Assembly: GCF_040932035.1 (NCBI RefSeq)
Contig: NZ_JBFRBB010000002.1
Coordinates: forward strand, 930,001 to 994,000
Direction of reading: 5' to 3'
DNA length: 64,000 nucleotides
Source of the DNA: Hoeflea_A sp040932035
GTDB taxonomy: Bacteria; Pseudomonadota; Alphaproteobacteria; Rhizobiales; Rhizobiaceae
Made by a program: the position numbers and the translations under genes. The notes under the pieces are model-generated. The model saw only the letters and a program-made list of their open reading frames with translations. It was not told where the DNA came from and made no database searches. Below, piece after piece: positions 16,023 to 24,859 of this stretch (the stretch's first letter is position 1; each line of letters opens with the position of its first letter).

Positions 16023-17145
16023 AAACAAAAAAGAAATCGGCCTTGCAATCATCGGCTGCGGTACAATCGGACGCATTCGCGCAGTTCTGGCCCGCGCCTA
16101 TCCCGGTGTCGGATGGATCGGCCTGTGTGACATAAAATCCGATATCGGCGAGAAGCTGAGAGACGACGTCAACGCTGATTTTTTCACCACCGATTACCGC
16201 GAACTGCTTGCGCGTCCGGAGGTCACCGCGGCGATCATCGCAACGGATGAGAACTTCCACACCGACCCGACCCTGGCAGCCGTTGAACGCGGCCTCGATC
16301 TCTTCATTGAAAAGCCGCTGGCAACGGATGCCCGCCAGTCGCAGACAATTCTCGATGCGATCGAGACCTCCGGCGTTGATGCCGTGGTCGGTTACACCCA
16401 GCGCTTCCGCCGCCGTTTTCTGGCGGTCAAGGAACGGCTTGTAACCGGCCAGATCGGTGATGTGACCTCCGTGGTCACACGTGCTTTCATGAACCGTATG
16501 GTTCCGATCGCTACGGTCAGCCGCACCCAGGACCGCGCCAATCTGACGCCGATGGTCGTCTCCGGAACCCACAGCCTCGACATGTGTATGTGGCTGATGG
16601 AAGGAAAGACACCCGTCTCCGTTTTTGCCCAGTCCTGTGACACTGCGCTCGGCAAATGGGGCACGAAGGATTCAACCTTCGGCATCTTCACCATGGATGA
16701 CGGCACCATCTGGAGCATGAACATCTCCTGGGCTCTACCGGTGGTATGGCCCGGCGCCGTCTACGGCATCGAGATCGGTATCGTCGGCACAAAGGGAGTC
16801 ATTGATATCGAAGACACCCATCGCGACGTCGTGCTGGCGACAGAAGTCGCGCAAGGTGCCGGATACGCGCCGGAAGGATTTGATCCCGGCGCGCCGCGCC
16901 ACGTCGATTTCCTGACGAGCTATCCGCCGGGCGATCTTCACGATAACCAGCTCTGGGGACCGATGCGCGAAGAAACCAACGCCTGGTATCAGCGCATCTA
17001 CACCGGCCAGCGCACGCCCCATGCAACCGCCGGCGACGGACACCGCAACCTGCTTTTGACAATGGCCATGGATCTTTCGGCAAAACGCGGTGCGCCAGTG
17101 GAACTGCCCGCCGATCCGGATGAGCTCATGCGGGAACTCGTTTGA
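16015..17145 (+). CDS. Gfo/Idh/MocA family oxidoreductase
   Basis: A 376-residue dehydrogenase with the dinucleotide loop GCGTIG near residues 13-18 and EKPLA near 98. The start is the GTG at 16015: GGAGG stands six bases before it, and it overlaps the tctA stop. The protein shares the DTHRDVVL and TPMVVSGTHSLD-type segments with the paralogue at 10645-11703. Tight coupling to tctA argues that it acts on the imported compound. Next, the DctP-like gene overlaps its stop codon (TGATG). Confidence 0.92.
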   Translation: MTENKKEIGLAIIGCGTIGRIRAVLARAYPGVGWIGLCDIKSDIGEKLRDDVNADFFTTDYRELLARPEVTAAIIATDENFHTDPTLAAVERGLDLFIEKPLATDARQSQTILDAIETSGVDAVVGYTQRFRRRFLAVKERLVTGQIGDVTSVVTRAFMNRMVPIATVSRTQDRANLTPMVVSGTHSLDMCMWLMEGKTPVSVFAQSCDTALGKWGTKDSTFGIFTMDDGTIWSMNISWALPVVWPGAVYGIEIGIVGTKGVIDIEDTHRDVVLATEVAQGAGYAPEGFDPGAPRHVDFLTSYPPGDLHDNQLWGPMREETNAWYQRIYTGQRTPHATAGDGHRNLLLTMAMDLSAKRGAPVELPADPDELMRELV

Positions 17146-18080
17146 TGGCGCCGATCAGCCTGAAATTCGGTGGATATCAGGGCCCGGCATCCGTTCATAG
17201 CCGCGCCGGCCACGTCTTCGGCAAGGCGCTGTCGGAAACATTGGGAAATGCCGTCGACTTCACCTTCGACAGCAACATCGTCGAACGTGGCCATAAAGCC
17301 TCGGACCTGCTTTCGATGGTGGAATCCGGCACCCTTGACGCCTGCTACTTCTCCTCCAGCTACCTAGCCTCACGAGTGCCGGAACTCGGCATTTTCGACC
17401 AGCATTTCATTGTTCCGGATCGCAACCGGGCCTATTCGGTTCTCGACGGTGCGCTCGGCCGTGAACTGAGCGGTCTGATGGAGAAGAAGACGGGCTATGC
17501 GGTTCTCGATTTCTGGGACAATGGCTTCCGCCACATATCAAATGGCAAAGGCCCCATTTTGAGCCCTGATGACTGCCAGGGACTGAAGATCCGCACGCTC
17601 GCCAATGACAATCACCAGCGGGTCTTCCGGGCACTCGGTTTCGAGCCGATTACGATCGACGTGCGCGATCTGCCCTCCGCATGTGCCGACGGCACTGTCG
17701 ACGCGCAGGAAAACCCGCTGACCAACATCTACAATTTTGGCCTGCACAATCACCATAAGCACATCACCCTCACCCGCCATCTGATCGGCGTTGCCATGGT
17801 GCTTTTCAACAAGCAGGCGGTCGGCTCCTGGCCCGCGGATTTCAAGGAGGGCGTTCAGCGCGCACTTCGGCAGGCGACACTTGCCCAGCGTGGATTTGCC
17901 GATGAGGACGACATATTGTGCACCGAACGGCTGGTGGCTGAAGGGATCGAAATTCAGGAACTGAGTGATGCGCAAAGAAAGGTCTTTGTCGATGCGACAA
18001 GCCGTGAAGTCGCAACAACGCGGGCCGGGTTTGACGCCCGGCTGATCACGCTCTTCGACGAGGATCTGGCAAGCGGCTGA
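17145..18080 (+). CDS. DctP-like TRAP receptor homologue without signal peptide
   Basis: A 311-residue protein of the TRAP solute-receptor (DctP) family. Recognisable family segments are GYAVLDFWDNGFRHISN, DDCQGLKIRTLAND, FRALGFEPI and DGTVDAQENPLTNI, the last being the conserved receptor motif. The ATG at 17145 overlaps the upstream stop. The frame is closed by a stop at 17121-17123, so no leader can be hidden upstream, and the protein starts directly with the first beta-strand. No DctQ or DctM gene is present. It is therefore either a cytoplasmic ligand-binding protein or a decayed receptor. The open frame is intact and its coding looks normal. Confidence 0.85.
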   Translation: MAPISLKFGGYQGPASVHSRAGHVFGKALSETLGNAVDFTFDSNIVERGHKASDLLSMVESGTLDACYFSSSYLASRVPELGIFDQHFIVPDRNRAYSVLDGALGRELSGLMEKKTGYAVLDFWDNGFRHISNGKGPILSPDDCQGLKIRTLANDNHQRVFRALGFEPITIDVRDLPSACADGTVDAQENPLTNIYNFGLHNHHKHITLTRHLIGVAMVLFNKQAVGSWPADFKEGVQRALRQATLAQRGFADEDDILCTERLVAEGIEIQELSDAQRKVFVDATSREVATTRAGFDARLITLFDEDLASG

Positions 18081-18096
18081 TTTTCCGCTCACGCAC

Positions 18097-18702
18097 TCAG
18101 GCCCGAAACAGCACCACCGCCATTGAGCCGACCAGCAACAGCGCCATCGCAATATTGAACACCGCAATCCGGTTGCCCTCGCCCAAAAGCCGACCGAGTG
18201 CGACACCGGATAATGCCCAGACGCTGATGGAAGGCAGGTTGATGACGGCAAACAGCACGATCATCGCCAACAGGCTGGGTATGTAATTTTGCTGATCCGT
18301 ATAGGACACGGTCACGACCAAAGCGACCGCCCATGCCTTGGGGTTGACGAGCTGAAACAGCGCCGCCTGCAAAAAGGTGATCGGCTTTTCAATGGCCTCT
18401 TCGTTGGCCGGTCCGATGGCGCGGCTGCGCGCCACCTTCCAAGCAAGCCACAAAACATAGGCCGCACATGCAAATTTCAGTGCCGTATAGAGTCCGGGCA
18501 CAGTCTTCAGCACCTGCCCCAGACCAACGCCGACGCAAAAAACCATTGTCAAAAACCCGGCACAGATGCCGAATACAAGTGGAACCGAACGCATAAATCC
18601 GAAATTCACGCCCGATGCGAGCAGCAGGAAATTGGACGGGCCTGGCGAGATAGACATTACAAAGGCAAATCCGACAAGAGCTACTGCCATCTCCAATGAC
18701 AT
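18097..18702 (-). CDS. LysE/RhtB-family exporter
   Basis: A 201-residue membrane protein of the LysE translocator family with about six transmembrane helices. It has the diagnostic SISPGPSNFLLLASG segment at residues about 14-28 and GICAGFL near 50. Members export amino acids such as lysine, threonine or homoserine lactone. The start at 18702 (GGAGA upstream) removes a non-homologous 14-residue extension. It is divergent from the AraC regulator at 18799, which may control it. Confidence 0.9.
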   Translation of the reverse strand: MSLEMAVALVGFAFVMSISPGPSNFLLLASGVNFGFMRSVPLVFGICAGFLTMVFCVGVGLGQVLKTVPGLYTALKFACAAYVLWLAWKVARSRAIGPANEEAIEKPITFLQAALFQLVNPKAWAVALVVTVSYTDQQNYIPSLLAMIVLFAVINLPSISVWALSGVALGRLLGEGNRIAVFNIAMALLLVGSMAVVLFRA

Positions 18703-18798
18703 GATCGGGTCTCCACGTGGTTGTTGCCCCCAACCTTGACCCACGATCGAAACTTTATCACTGTCTAATCAGCTCTTTTTTTTATCCAATCGTCCCGC

Positions 18799-19755
18799 AT
18801 GCGAGCAGGAATGAAAAATACTGATATCCTTTCGGAAGTGTTCGAGACACTGAGGCTTACCTCAGACATTTATTTCAAGACGGATTTTCGCGGTGAGTTT
18901 GCTGTAGAGATTCCACCCGAGCGTCGCCGTATCCGCTTTCATCTCGTACAGGGCGGCGACTGCTGGATCCGGGTACCCGGCACCGATCCGGCCAGATTGA
19001 CGGAAGGTGATCTGGCGATCGTGCCTTATGGCATGGAACAGATCCTCTCTAAGACACCGCACACGCATCCCGTGCCGCTACCCGATATCATGGGCGCACT
19101 AGCCAATGGCGTGCTGCCCCATGGCACAGGAAGTGGTTCGACCCGGCTGATTTGCGGGTATTGCAGGTTCGACGAGGACATCGATCATCCGGTTCTGACG
19201 AGCCTGCCGCCGCTGGTTCTGATCCGCGCCGCTGATCTCGGTGCCGAACCCTGGGCGGCAACTACGCTTCGCTTGATGTCCCTTGAAGGCAATCTCGGTG
19301 CCCAAGGCATGTCCGGTATCCTCAGCCGGCTGCTGGAAATCGTCTTGATACAGTCGGTCCGACGATTGACGCCGAAGACAGGCCGTGCGGACGCCGGTTT
19401 CATGGCAGCCCTTGCCGATGCCCGCCTTTCGCGCGCACTCAATGCCATGCACAGCGAACCGCACCGGGCCTGGACCGTCAGCGGCCTCGCCCGTGTGGCA
19501 GGCATGTCGCGCGGTCGTTTTGCCCATCTTTTCACCGATATTGTTGGATCTCCACCAATTGATTATCTGACGACATGGCGGCTGATAAAAGCACGGGCGC
19601 TTCTCGCCAACACCGGTCTGGACATGGCCGAAATCGCCCAGCGATGCGGATACAAATCCGTGCCATCATTTTCGCGGCGGTTTAAATTGATGTTTGGCGT
19701 CGGCCCCGGCAGTTTCAGACGTTCTCCGGAAGACCGGAGCGTTACACCACTGTAA
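18799..19755 (+). CDS. AraC-family transcriptional regulator (cupin type)
   Basis: A 318-residue regulator with an N-terminal cupin-type sensor domain (AraC_binding_2/Cupin_6 pattern, residues about 15-195). The C-terminal double HTH follows (about 205-300), including WTVSGLARVAGMSRGRFAHLF and DMAEIAQRCGYKSVPSFSRRF. The alternative ATG four codons downstream has no better signal. It is divergent from the LysE exporter across 96 bp. Relatives typically control neighbouring oxidoreductase or exporter genes. Confidence 0.9.
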   Translation: MRAGMKNTDILSEVFETLRLTSDIYFKTDFRGEFAVEIPPERRRIRFHLVQGGDCWIRVPGTDPARLTEGDLAIVPYGMEQILSKTPHTHPVPLPDIMGALANGVLPHGTGSGSTRLICGYCRFDEDIDHPVLTSLPPLVLIRAADLGAEPWAATTLRLMSLEGNLGAQGMSGILSRLLEIVLIQSVRRLTPKTGRADAGFMAALADARLSRALNAMHSEPHRAWTVSGLARVAGMSRGRFAHLFTDIVGSPPIDYLTTWRLIKARALLANTGLDMAEIAQRCGYKSVPSFSRRFKLMFGVGPGSFRRSPEDRSVTPL

Positions 19756-19835
19756 ACCGCTCATCCCGTGTCCTTCCAAAGGACTCGATTGGAAATAACA
19801 ACCGGACACGAAAACCGCTCGAGCAGGACGCTGAG

Positions 19836-20138
19836 TTGTCAAAAGCGTTCGAGATCGACACCCTCAAGGTTGAGCCGGCACCGCTCCACGCTGCAGACCT
19901 GTTTGAAGACGCGATCGGCGACCCGACGGAATATACAAGGCTTTATACTGGCTATATCCGCGCCTTTGCCGACTCGACCCTGCTCACGCAGCTGTTCGAA
20001 CCTTCAGCAAAGAGCGCGGAGGAAGCGGACCGTCTGGCCGACGAATTTTTCCATCGCCTGGACGGTCTCTACAGAAAATCTCTCGATAAATGCGCCTTCG
20101 AGATCTGGCACATGACCGTGGTTTTGCGCAGGAGGTAG
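19836..20138 (+). CDS. Small hypothetical protein
   Basis: A 100-residue, acidic, probably helical protein that I do not recognise. It begins at a TTG with AGGA about eight bases upstream; there is no ATG in frame near the start. No signal peptide or membrane segment is visible. Helical stretches cover residues about 17-60 and 64-90. It follows the AraC gene and ends 25 bp from the convergent DUF2478 gene. Codon use is compatible with a real gene, but it could be a remnant. Confidence 0.45.
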   Translation: MSKAFEIDTLKVEPAPLHAADLFEDAIGDPTEYTRLYTGYIRAFADSTLLTQLFEPSAKSAEEADRLADEFFHRLDGLYRKSLDKCAFEIWHMTVVLRRR

Positions 20139-20163
20139 TTTCGGGTCACCGTGCAATTTGCAT

Positions 20164-20712
20164 TCAGGCTGCGTCGCAGCCCTCTCGCGCTTCCAGCATC
20201 GCCGCCCTGCCCCATTCGATGACCGCTGTCGCATCCATCGGCAGCGTGGCGGCAAACTCGCCTGAAAACTCTTCCCATGCGGGCGCATAAGTATCGCGGA
20301 CTGCGGTCAGGACCGGAACGCCGAGATCGAGTGCCTTTTCGATAACGGCGCGAAGACCCTGCCCGTCGGATTCGCCTTTGCCAAAACGGTTGAGAACGAT
20401 CAGGTCGACACCCTCTTCCAGCAATTCGAGAAGTCCGCCGGAAATGGCGGCCAGCGCCTGAGGATCGAGCCGGCAGCCTTTCGATCCTGCACCCAGCGCC
20501 TGCGAAATGCGGTGCCGTTTGCCGGTCATGACGTCTTCCACATGAGTGATCGCGCAGCAGCTCTTTGGATCAGGCGTCTCGCGCTGCACGAAGCCGCCAA
20601 TCCGGAACCCTTCGGCCTGAAGCGCCTGCACCGTCTCGATCAAGACACCGTCTACAAACATGTCCTTGCCAAAATGGATGGCAGCAAGGGGATATGCAGA
20701 ATTCACGCTCAT
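20164..20712 (-). CDS. DUF2478 protein (molybdenum-associated)
   Basis: A 182-residue protein of the DUF2478 family, usually found beside molybdate or molybdoenzyme genes and related to the THEP1/NTPase-like fold. Visible parts are an AIHFGKDMFVDGVLIETV N-terminus, GFVQRE, and DLIVLNRFGKGESDGQGLR near residues 103-121. It is the last gene of the nitrate-respiration run, 25 bp after moeA. It may help supply or insert molybdenum cofactor for NarG; no biochemical role can be asserted. Confidence 0.8.
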   Translation of the reverse strand: MSVNSAYPLAAIHFGKDMFVDGVLIETVQALQAEGFRIGGFVQRETPDPKSCCAITHVEDVMTGKRHRISQALGAGSKGCRLDPQALAAISGGLLELLEEGVDLIVLNRFGKGESDGQGLRAVIEKALDLGVPVLTAVRDTYAPAWEEFSGEFAATLPMDATAVIEWGRAAMLEAREGCDAA

Positions 20713-20737
20713 ACAAAACTCCGTCGTCTCGCGACCC

Positions 20738-22018
20738 TTATATCTGCCCGTTTAGAGGAAGATATGCAAATTTGTCACCGGATTTCACCCGATTGCACGC
20801 AGCCGGAAGGATGGCGAACCCGTCGGCGCAGCACAACGGATATAAAGACCCCGAACCACCATTGCCCACCTGTTCGACCACCGGCAAACCATCGACGCCA
20901 ACCTCAAGAACGCGAACCGGCATATATTCCGTCCGGCCCGCATGGCGGCTTTTTTCAAAGCCGGACCGGACCTGAAATTTCTGCTCCGCTGCGGGCTTGG
21001 CGCCCGAAAGCGCTTCAATCTGCAGTTTGGCGAAAAGGTGAAAGCCGACAAACACGGCAAGCGGATTTCCCGGCAGTCCCATATAGAGCTTGTCGCCAAG
21101 CGTGCCGAAAAGGGCCGGCTTCCCCGGCTTGATCGCCACCCGCCAGTTGTGAACGCTGCCACCGGCCATTTCAAAGGCCGGGCGTACAAGATCGCGATCG
21201 CCGACTGATACGGCACCAGACGAAATAAGCAGGTCGAAACGGCCTGAAAGCGATGACAGATGCGCCGCCATTTCCTCAAGATCGTCCGGCACTATGCCAA
21301 GATCGGTCGCCTCAGCACCGGCCTCCTCTGCAAGCGCAAGGAGCATCGGTCGGTTGCTGTCGAATATGCGGTGTGCATCACGCTCGCTGCCGCCCGAAAC
21401 CACCTCGCTGCCCGTCGAAAACACCCCGACCCGCACCCTGCGCGACACGCTGACCGCCGAATAGCCATTGGCAGCCAGAAGGCCGATATGGCGGGGCGCA
21501 AGCTTGGTGCCCGCTTTGACGAGAACCGTTCCCATTGCGAGGTCTTCACCAGCGCGGCGAATATTGTCGCCGACGGACGGCAACTCGGAAAAGCCGACTC
21601 CCGTTTCCGCCTCATTGCACAATTCGCGCTTTATGACCGCATTGAATCCTTGCGGAACCGGTGCACCGGTAAAAATCCGCACGGCGGAGCCGGCCGGATA
21701 TTCTGCTTCAATCGCGTCAGTACCGGCGGCAACCGTATCGGCGACATTCAGTTCCCACGGGCCGGATCCGTCGAGCTCGCTAATGCGCACCGCATAACCA
21801 TCCATCGCCGAATTGTCGAAGAAGGGCATCGCTCTCGGCGCCATCAGATCGAAAGCCAGATACCGACCCTTTGCCAATCGCAGGGCAACCGACTCGGTTT
21901 CGCGGATCGGAGTGGCCATGCCGCGTGCAAGTGCGATGGCTTCATCAACCGGCAGCAGATCCTGCGCACCGTCCGGGCTATCGCATCCGCATGCGGATTT
22001 GTTGACGGTATCAAGCAT
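20738..22018 (-). CDS. moeA: Molybdopterin molybdenumtransferase MoeA
   Basis: A 426-residue MoeA that inserts molybdate into adenylated molybdopterin, the last step of cofactor synthesis. Signature segments are PFFDNSAMDGYAVR, PAGSAVRIFTGAPVPQG, GVFSTGSEVVSGG and GLPGNPLAVFVGF, in the family's order. I place the start at the ATG of 22018: AAGGAAG lies six bases upstream, and it overlaps the carbonic anhydrase stop (ATGCTTGA). An ATG seven codons earlier (22039) lacks such a site. Its place in the nar operon fits demand for NarG cofactor. Confidence 0.93.
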   Translation of the reverse strand: MLDTVNKSACGCDSPDGAQDLLPVDEAIALARGMATPIRETESVALRLAKGRYLAFDLMAPRAMPFFDNSAMDGYAVRISELDGSGPWELNVADTVAAGTDAIEAEYPAGSAVRIFTGAPVPQGFNAVIKRELCNEAETGVGFSELPSVGDNIRRAGEDLAMGTVLVKAGTKLAPRHIGLLAANGYSAVSVSRRVRVGVFSTGSEVVSGGSERDAHRIFDSNRPMLLALAEEAGAEATDLGIVPDDLEEMAAHLSSLSGRFDLLISSGAVSVGDRDLVRPAFEMAGGSVHNWRVAIKPGKPALFGTLGDKLYMGLPGNPLAVFVGFHLFAKLQIEALSGAKPAAEQKFQVRSGFEKSRHAGRTEYMPVRVLEVGVDGLPVVEQVGNGGSGSLYPLCCADGFAILPAACNRVKSGDKFAYLPLNGQI

Positions 22019-22628
22019 GTCCGCTTCCTTGGTGGCCATGCCCGCCGCAACCGCATTCCAGATCGCGCAGCAAACCGTCGTTCAAACCGTACACCCAGCC
22101 GTGGATCGCCAGTTCCCTTCCGCGTTTCCACGCCGACTGGATAATCGGGGTGCGTGACAGTCCTTCCACCTGGGCGGCAATACTCATCTCGCACAACCGG
22201 TTGAGCCTGGTGTCGGGATCGCCGATTTTCTCGAGTTCCTCCGCGCGGCTGTCCGCCGTATCGCGGATCGGCTGCAGCCAGTGATCGATAATGCCGTGCC
22301 GATGCCCGTCCATCGCAGCACGCACGCCACCGCAACCATAATGTCCGCAGACGATAATGTGCTTGATTTCGAGTGTGTCGACGGCAAATTCGAGAACCGA
22401 CAGCAGGTTGAGGTCGCCGCGATGCACCAGATTTGCAACATTGCGGTGGACAAAGACCTCACCCGGCTCAAGACCGGTGATGACATTGGCCGGGACACGG
22501 CTGTCGGAACAGCCGATCCAGAGATAGTCCGGGCGCTGCAGCGCCGAGAGCCGGCTGAAATAGTCGGGATCATCGCGCCGTTTGTTGGTCGCCCAGCGGA
22601 TATTGTGGTCAAGCAGATCAGTCAGCAT
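22011..22628 (-). CDS. can: Beta-class carbonic anhydrase
   Basis: A 205-residue beta-carbonic anhydrase interconverting CO2 and bicarbonate. All zinc-site residues are present: Cys40, Asp42 and Arg44 (the Asp-Arg dyad) in IGCSDSR, then His96 and Cys99 in CGHYGCGG. Length matches the can/CynT type. It overlaps the hemerythrin gene by 11 bp and the moeA start by 8 bp, so it is firmly inside the nitrate operon. That location is unusual; bicarbonate supply or pH control during denitrifying growth is a possible reason. Confidence 0.93.
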   Translation of the reverse strand: MLTDLLDHNIRWATNKRRDDPDYFSRLSALQRPDYLWIGCSDSRVPANVITGLEPGEVFVHRNVANLVHRGDLNLLSVLEFAVDTLEIKHIIVCGHYGCGGVRAAMDGHRHGIIDHWLQPIRDTADSRAEELEKIGDPDTRLNRLCEMSIAAQVEGLSRTPIIQSAWKRGRELAIHGWVYGLNDGLLRDLECGCGGHGHQGSGHA

Positions 22629-23199
22629 TCAGTTTCTCCGGATAATCGACACCACGCCGCGCCGCCATCCGGCGGCCAAGATTGCGCTGATCATCGGCGG
22701 TCAGCCGCACCCTTGCAAGCGGCATGACGATGGCGTTTTCGACCATAAGATGGCGCCGCTCATTGGCGGCAAAGCGGTGTAGGATTTCGGCAAGTTCAGA
22801 TGACGGAAATCCGTCCCCGCCTGTTTCAACTGCCCTGGTCAGTTCTTCTATGAGACGATCCGCGTCATCCCTGTCCGTGGCGTGTTCGAGGCTCAGTTCG
22901 CCGAGAACCTCCTCGATGTCGTCCTCCGGCTGGGCGCGTCGGCGAAGCAACGGAAACAGATCCTCTTCCTCGTCGATCACATGCGGACTGAATTCGGTCT
23001 GCAGGAAGCCCAGCGCCGCAGCGGCCAGTTCCCTGTCAAACGTATCGCTGTCGGCAAGGTCATCGAGGGCGTGGCACAGCGCCCGTTGCCGGAAATGATC
23101 CGAAAGGATGTATTCGAGCGGCGACAACAGTTGCGAGACCGGCGGCGCCGTTTCCAGCGCCTTTATGGTCATGGCCCTGACTTCTTCAAGCCTGTTCAT
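22618..23199 (-). CDS. Hemerythrin-domain protein
   Basis: A 193-residue four-helix HHE-cation-binding protein. Candidate di-iron ligands are His34 (LSDHFRQR), the HVIDEEE segment near 73-79, His near 104 (SLEHATD), and HLMVEN near 149. Such proteins bind O2, NO or sense iron, and often appear beside denitrification or Fe-S repair genes. In this operon a role in NO or oxygen handling is plausible. It lies 12 bp after the isomerase gene and overlaps the carbonic anhydrase gene. Confidence 0.87.
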   Translation of the reverse strand: MNRLEEVRAMTIKALETAPPVSQLLSPLEYILSDHFRQRALCHALDDLADSDTFDRELAAAALGFLQTEFSPHVIDEEEDLFPLLRRRAQPEDDIEEVLGELSLEHATDRDDADRLIEELTRAVETGGDGFPSSELAEILHRFAANERRHLMVENAIVMPLARVRLTADDQRNLGRRMAARRGVDYPEKLNAD

Positions 23200-23211
23200 C
23201 GCCGCATCCTT

Positions 23212-24123
23212 TTATTGCACCAGGGGCCCCTCGCCTGTGTTCAGGCTGATGCCCTTGATATCCGCCGCTCCCGCCAGAACCGCGATGTACTGCGATACGG
23301 CCTTGGACCAGGCCGCAGCCTCCAGCCACACGGCTATGCGCTCCTGCACCAGGTCGAAAGGCAATCGTTCACCGGGCACCTTTCGATCGAGTGCGATGAT
23401 GTGAAAACCGAACCGGCTTTCCACCGGAACCGGCGAAATCTCGCCTTCCCGCATCGCTTCCATGGCACGTTCGAATTCAGGCACGGTGCTTCCCCGGGTC
23501 AGTTGGCCCAGATTGCCGCCATGCTCACGGGACGAACAGGCCGAGTGTTCCTTGGCAAGAACCGAAAATTCTTCCGGGTGCCCGGCAAGATGGTCGCTCA
23601 GCTTTTGCGCCACCGCCTTCATCTTTTTTCTGGCGGTTTTGTCATCAGGCGCCGCCGCAAGAAGAATGTGACGCGCTTCGATCAGCGGCTCCGAGGAAAG
23701 CCGCCCGGGGTGCTGATCGTAATATCGCCGGCATTCCGCCTCACCCGCTGAAGGCACATCGACCTCCCTGTCAATCAGCGCGCGGATCGCTGCATCCCGT
23801 TCCGTCTCCAGCCGCCCGTCGGTATCGCTCTCGGGTTCGACGGCAAGGTCCAGACGTTGGGCTTCCTGCCACAGGAGCTCACGCACCACCAGCGCCCGCG
23901 CAGCCTCCGCCAGGGCACCGCCCGGGTTTTCGGCCGGGTGGTTCTGCGCCTCGGCAAGCAGCTCTTCTTCAGAAATCGCAACGCCATTGACGCTGATTTC
24001 CCTGGTAACCGGCTTGGCCTTGGGCGGAATCTTCGTATCCGGCTCCTGGTAGGTGGTGTAGCCCTCCGGCTGCCAGGCATTCGCAGCCGGTCCGAGTGAC
24101 GGGTTCTTGTATATGGTCGCCAT
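23212..24123 (-). CDS. PpiC-type peptidyl-prolyl isomerase (NifM/nar-associated)
   Basis: A 303-residue parvulin-like isomerase. The rotamase domain covers about residues 140-240, with ARHILLA, the LAKEHSACSSREHGGNLGQLTRG core, and VESRFGFHIIALDRK. There is no signal peptide, so it acts in the cytoplasm. An ISVNGVAISEEEL segment precedes the domain, as in NifM and SurA-like chaperones. The ATG at 24123 follows the narI stop by 4 bp; longer versions have no support. Its place after narI suggests help in folding nitrate reductase, as in other nar clusters. Confidence 0.87.
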   Translation of the reverse strand: MATIYKNPSLGPAANAWQPEGYTTYQEPDTKIPPKAKPVTREISVNGVAISEEELLAEAQNHPAENPGGALAEAARALVVRELLWQEAQRLDLAVEPESDTDGRLETERDAAIRALIDREVDVPSAGEAECRRYYDQHPGRLSSEPLIEARHILLAAAPDDKTARKKMKAVAQKLSDHLAGHPEEFSVLAKEHSACSSREHGGNLGQLTRGSTVPEFERAMEAMREGEISPVPVESRFGFHIIALDRKVPGERLPFDLVQERIAVWLEAAAWSKAVSQYIAVLAGAADIKGISLNTGEGPLVQ

Positions 24124-24127
24124 CAGA

Positions 24128-24847
24128 TCACTCCGCAGCGATCCGGTTCGCCTGCGCACGGCGGTTGCGCTCGCGCACAACCTGGTAGCCGGGCCGCCAC
24201 AGATAGCGCACGGGTGCGCTCAGCATGTGGACAAGGCGGGTGAACGGGAACAGCAGAAGGATCGTCAGCCCCAGGAACAGATGCGCCTTGAAGATCGGCG
24301 ATGCATCGGCAACGTAGGATGAGGCATCCATGTTGAAGGTGAAGATCCCTTGCGCCCAGGTCATGAAGCGGACCATCTCGTGGCCGTCGAGATGCTGAAG
24401 GGAGATCGGAATGGTTGCCAGCCCCAGTGCAAGCTGGATCCACAGCAGGATGATGATCGCCGTATCCGAGTTGCTGGATGTGGCGCGCACACGGGCATCA
24501 AACAGGCGCCGGTGCACAAGCATCGTCGCACCGACAATCGCCATCACACCGGCAACGCCGCCGGCAATGATTGCCAGCAACTGCTTGGCGGTGTGGCTGA
24601 TACCGAGAGCATCGAAGATGGCGATCGGCGTCAAAAGCCCGATCAGGTGTCCGAAGAAGATCACCAGCACTCCGACATGGAAAAGCACGGAGCCCCAGAC
24701 CAGCTGTTTGCGGCGCAAAAGCTGGCTCGAACCGGACCGCCAGGTATAGGGTTCACGGTCGTAGCGCACGATGGTGCCGACAATAAGCACCACCAGCGCG
24801 ATGTAGGGATAGATCCCGAAGAAAAGCGTATTGAGATAACCGGACAT
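24128..24847 (-). CDS. narI: Respiratory nitrate reductase gamma subunit NarI
   Basis: A 239-residue diheme cytochrome b, the membrane anchor and quinol oxidase of nitrate reductase. It has five transmembrane helices. The heme-ligand pairs fit the family: His57 and His67 in LFHVGVLVIFFGH, and the C-terminal histidines in FKAHLFLG and TRLVHMLSAP. It passes electrons from quinol through NarH to NarG. It starts 12 bp after narJ and is followed after 4 bp by the isomerase. Confidence 0.96.
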   Translation of the reverse strand: MSGYLNTLFFGIYPYIALVVLIVGTIVRYDREPYTWRSGSSQLLRRKQLVWGSVLFHVGVLVIFFGHLIGLLTPIAIFDALGISHTAKQLLAIIAGGVAGVMAIVGATMLVHRRLFDARVRATSSNSDTAIIILLWIQLALGLATIPISLQHLDGHEMVRFMTWAQGIFTFNMDASSYVADASPIFKAHLFLGLTILLLFPFTRLVHMLSAPVRYLWRPGYQVVRERNRRAQANRIAAE

Positions 24848-24859
24848 GGTCCTGTCCTC

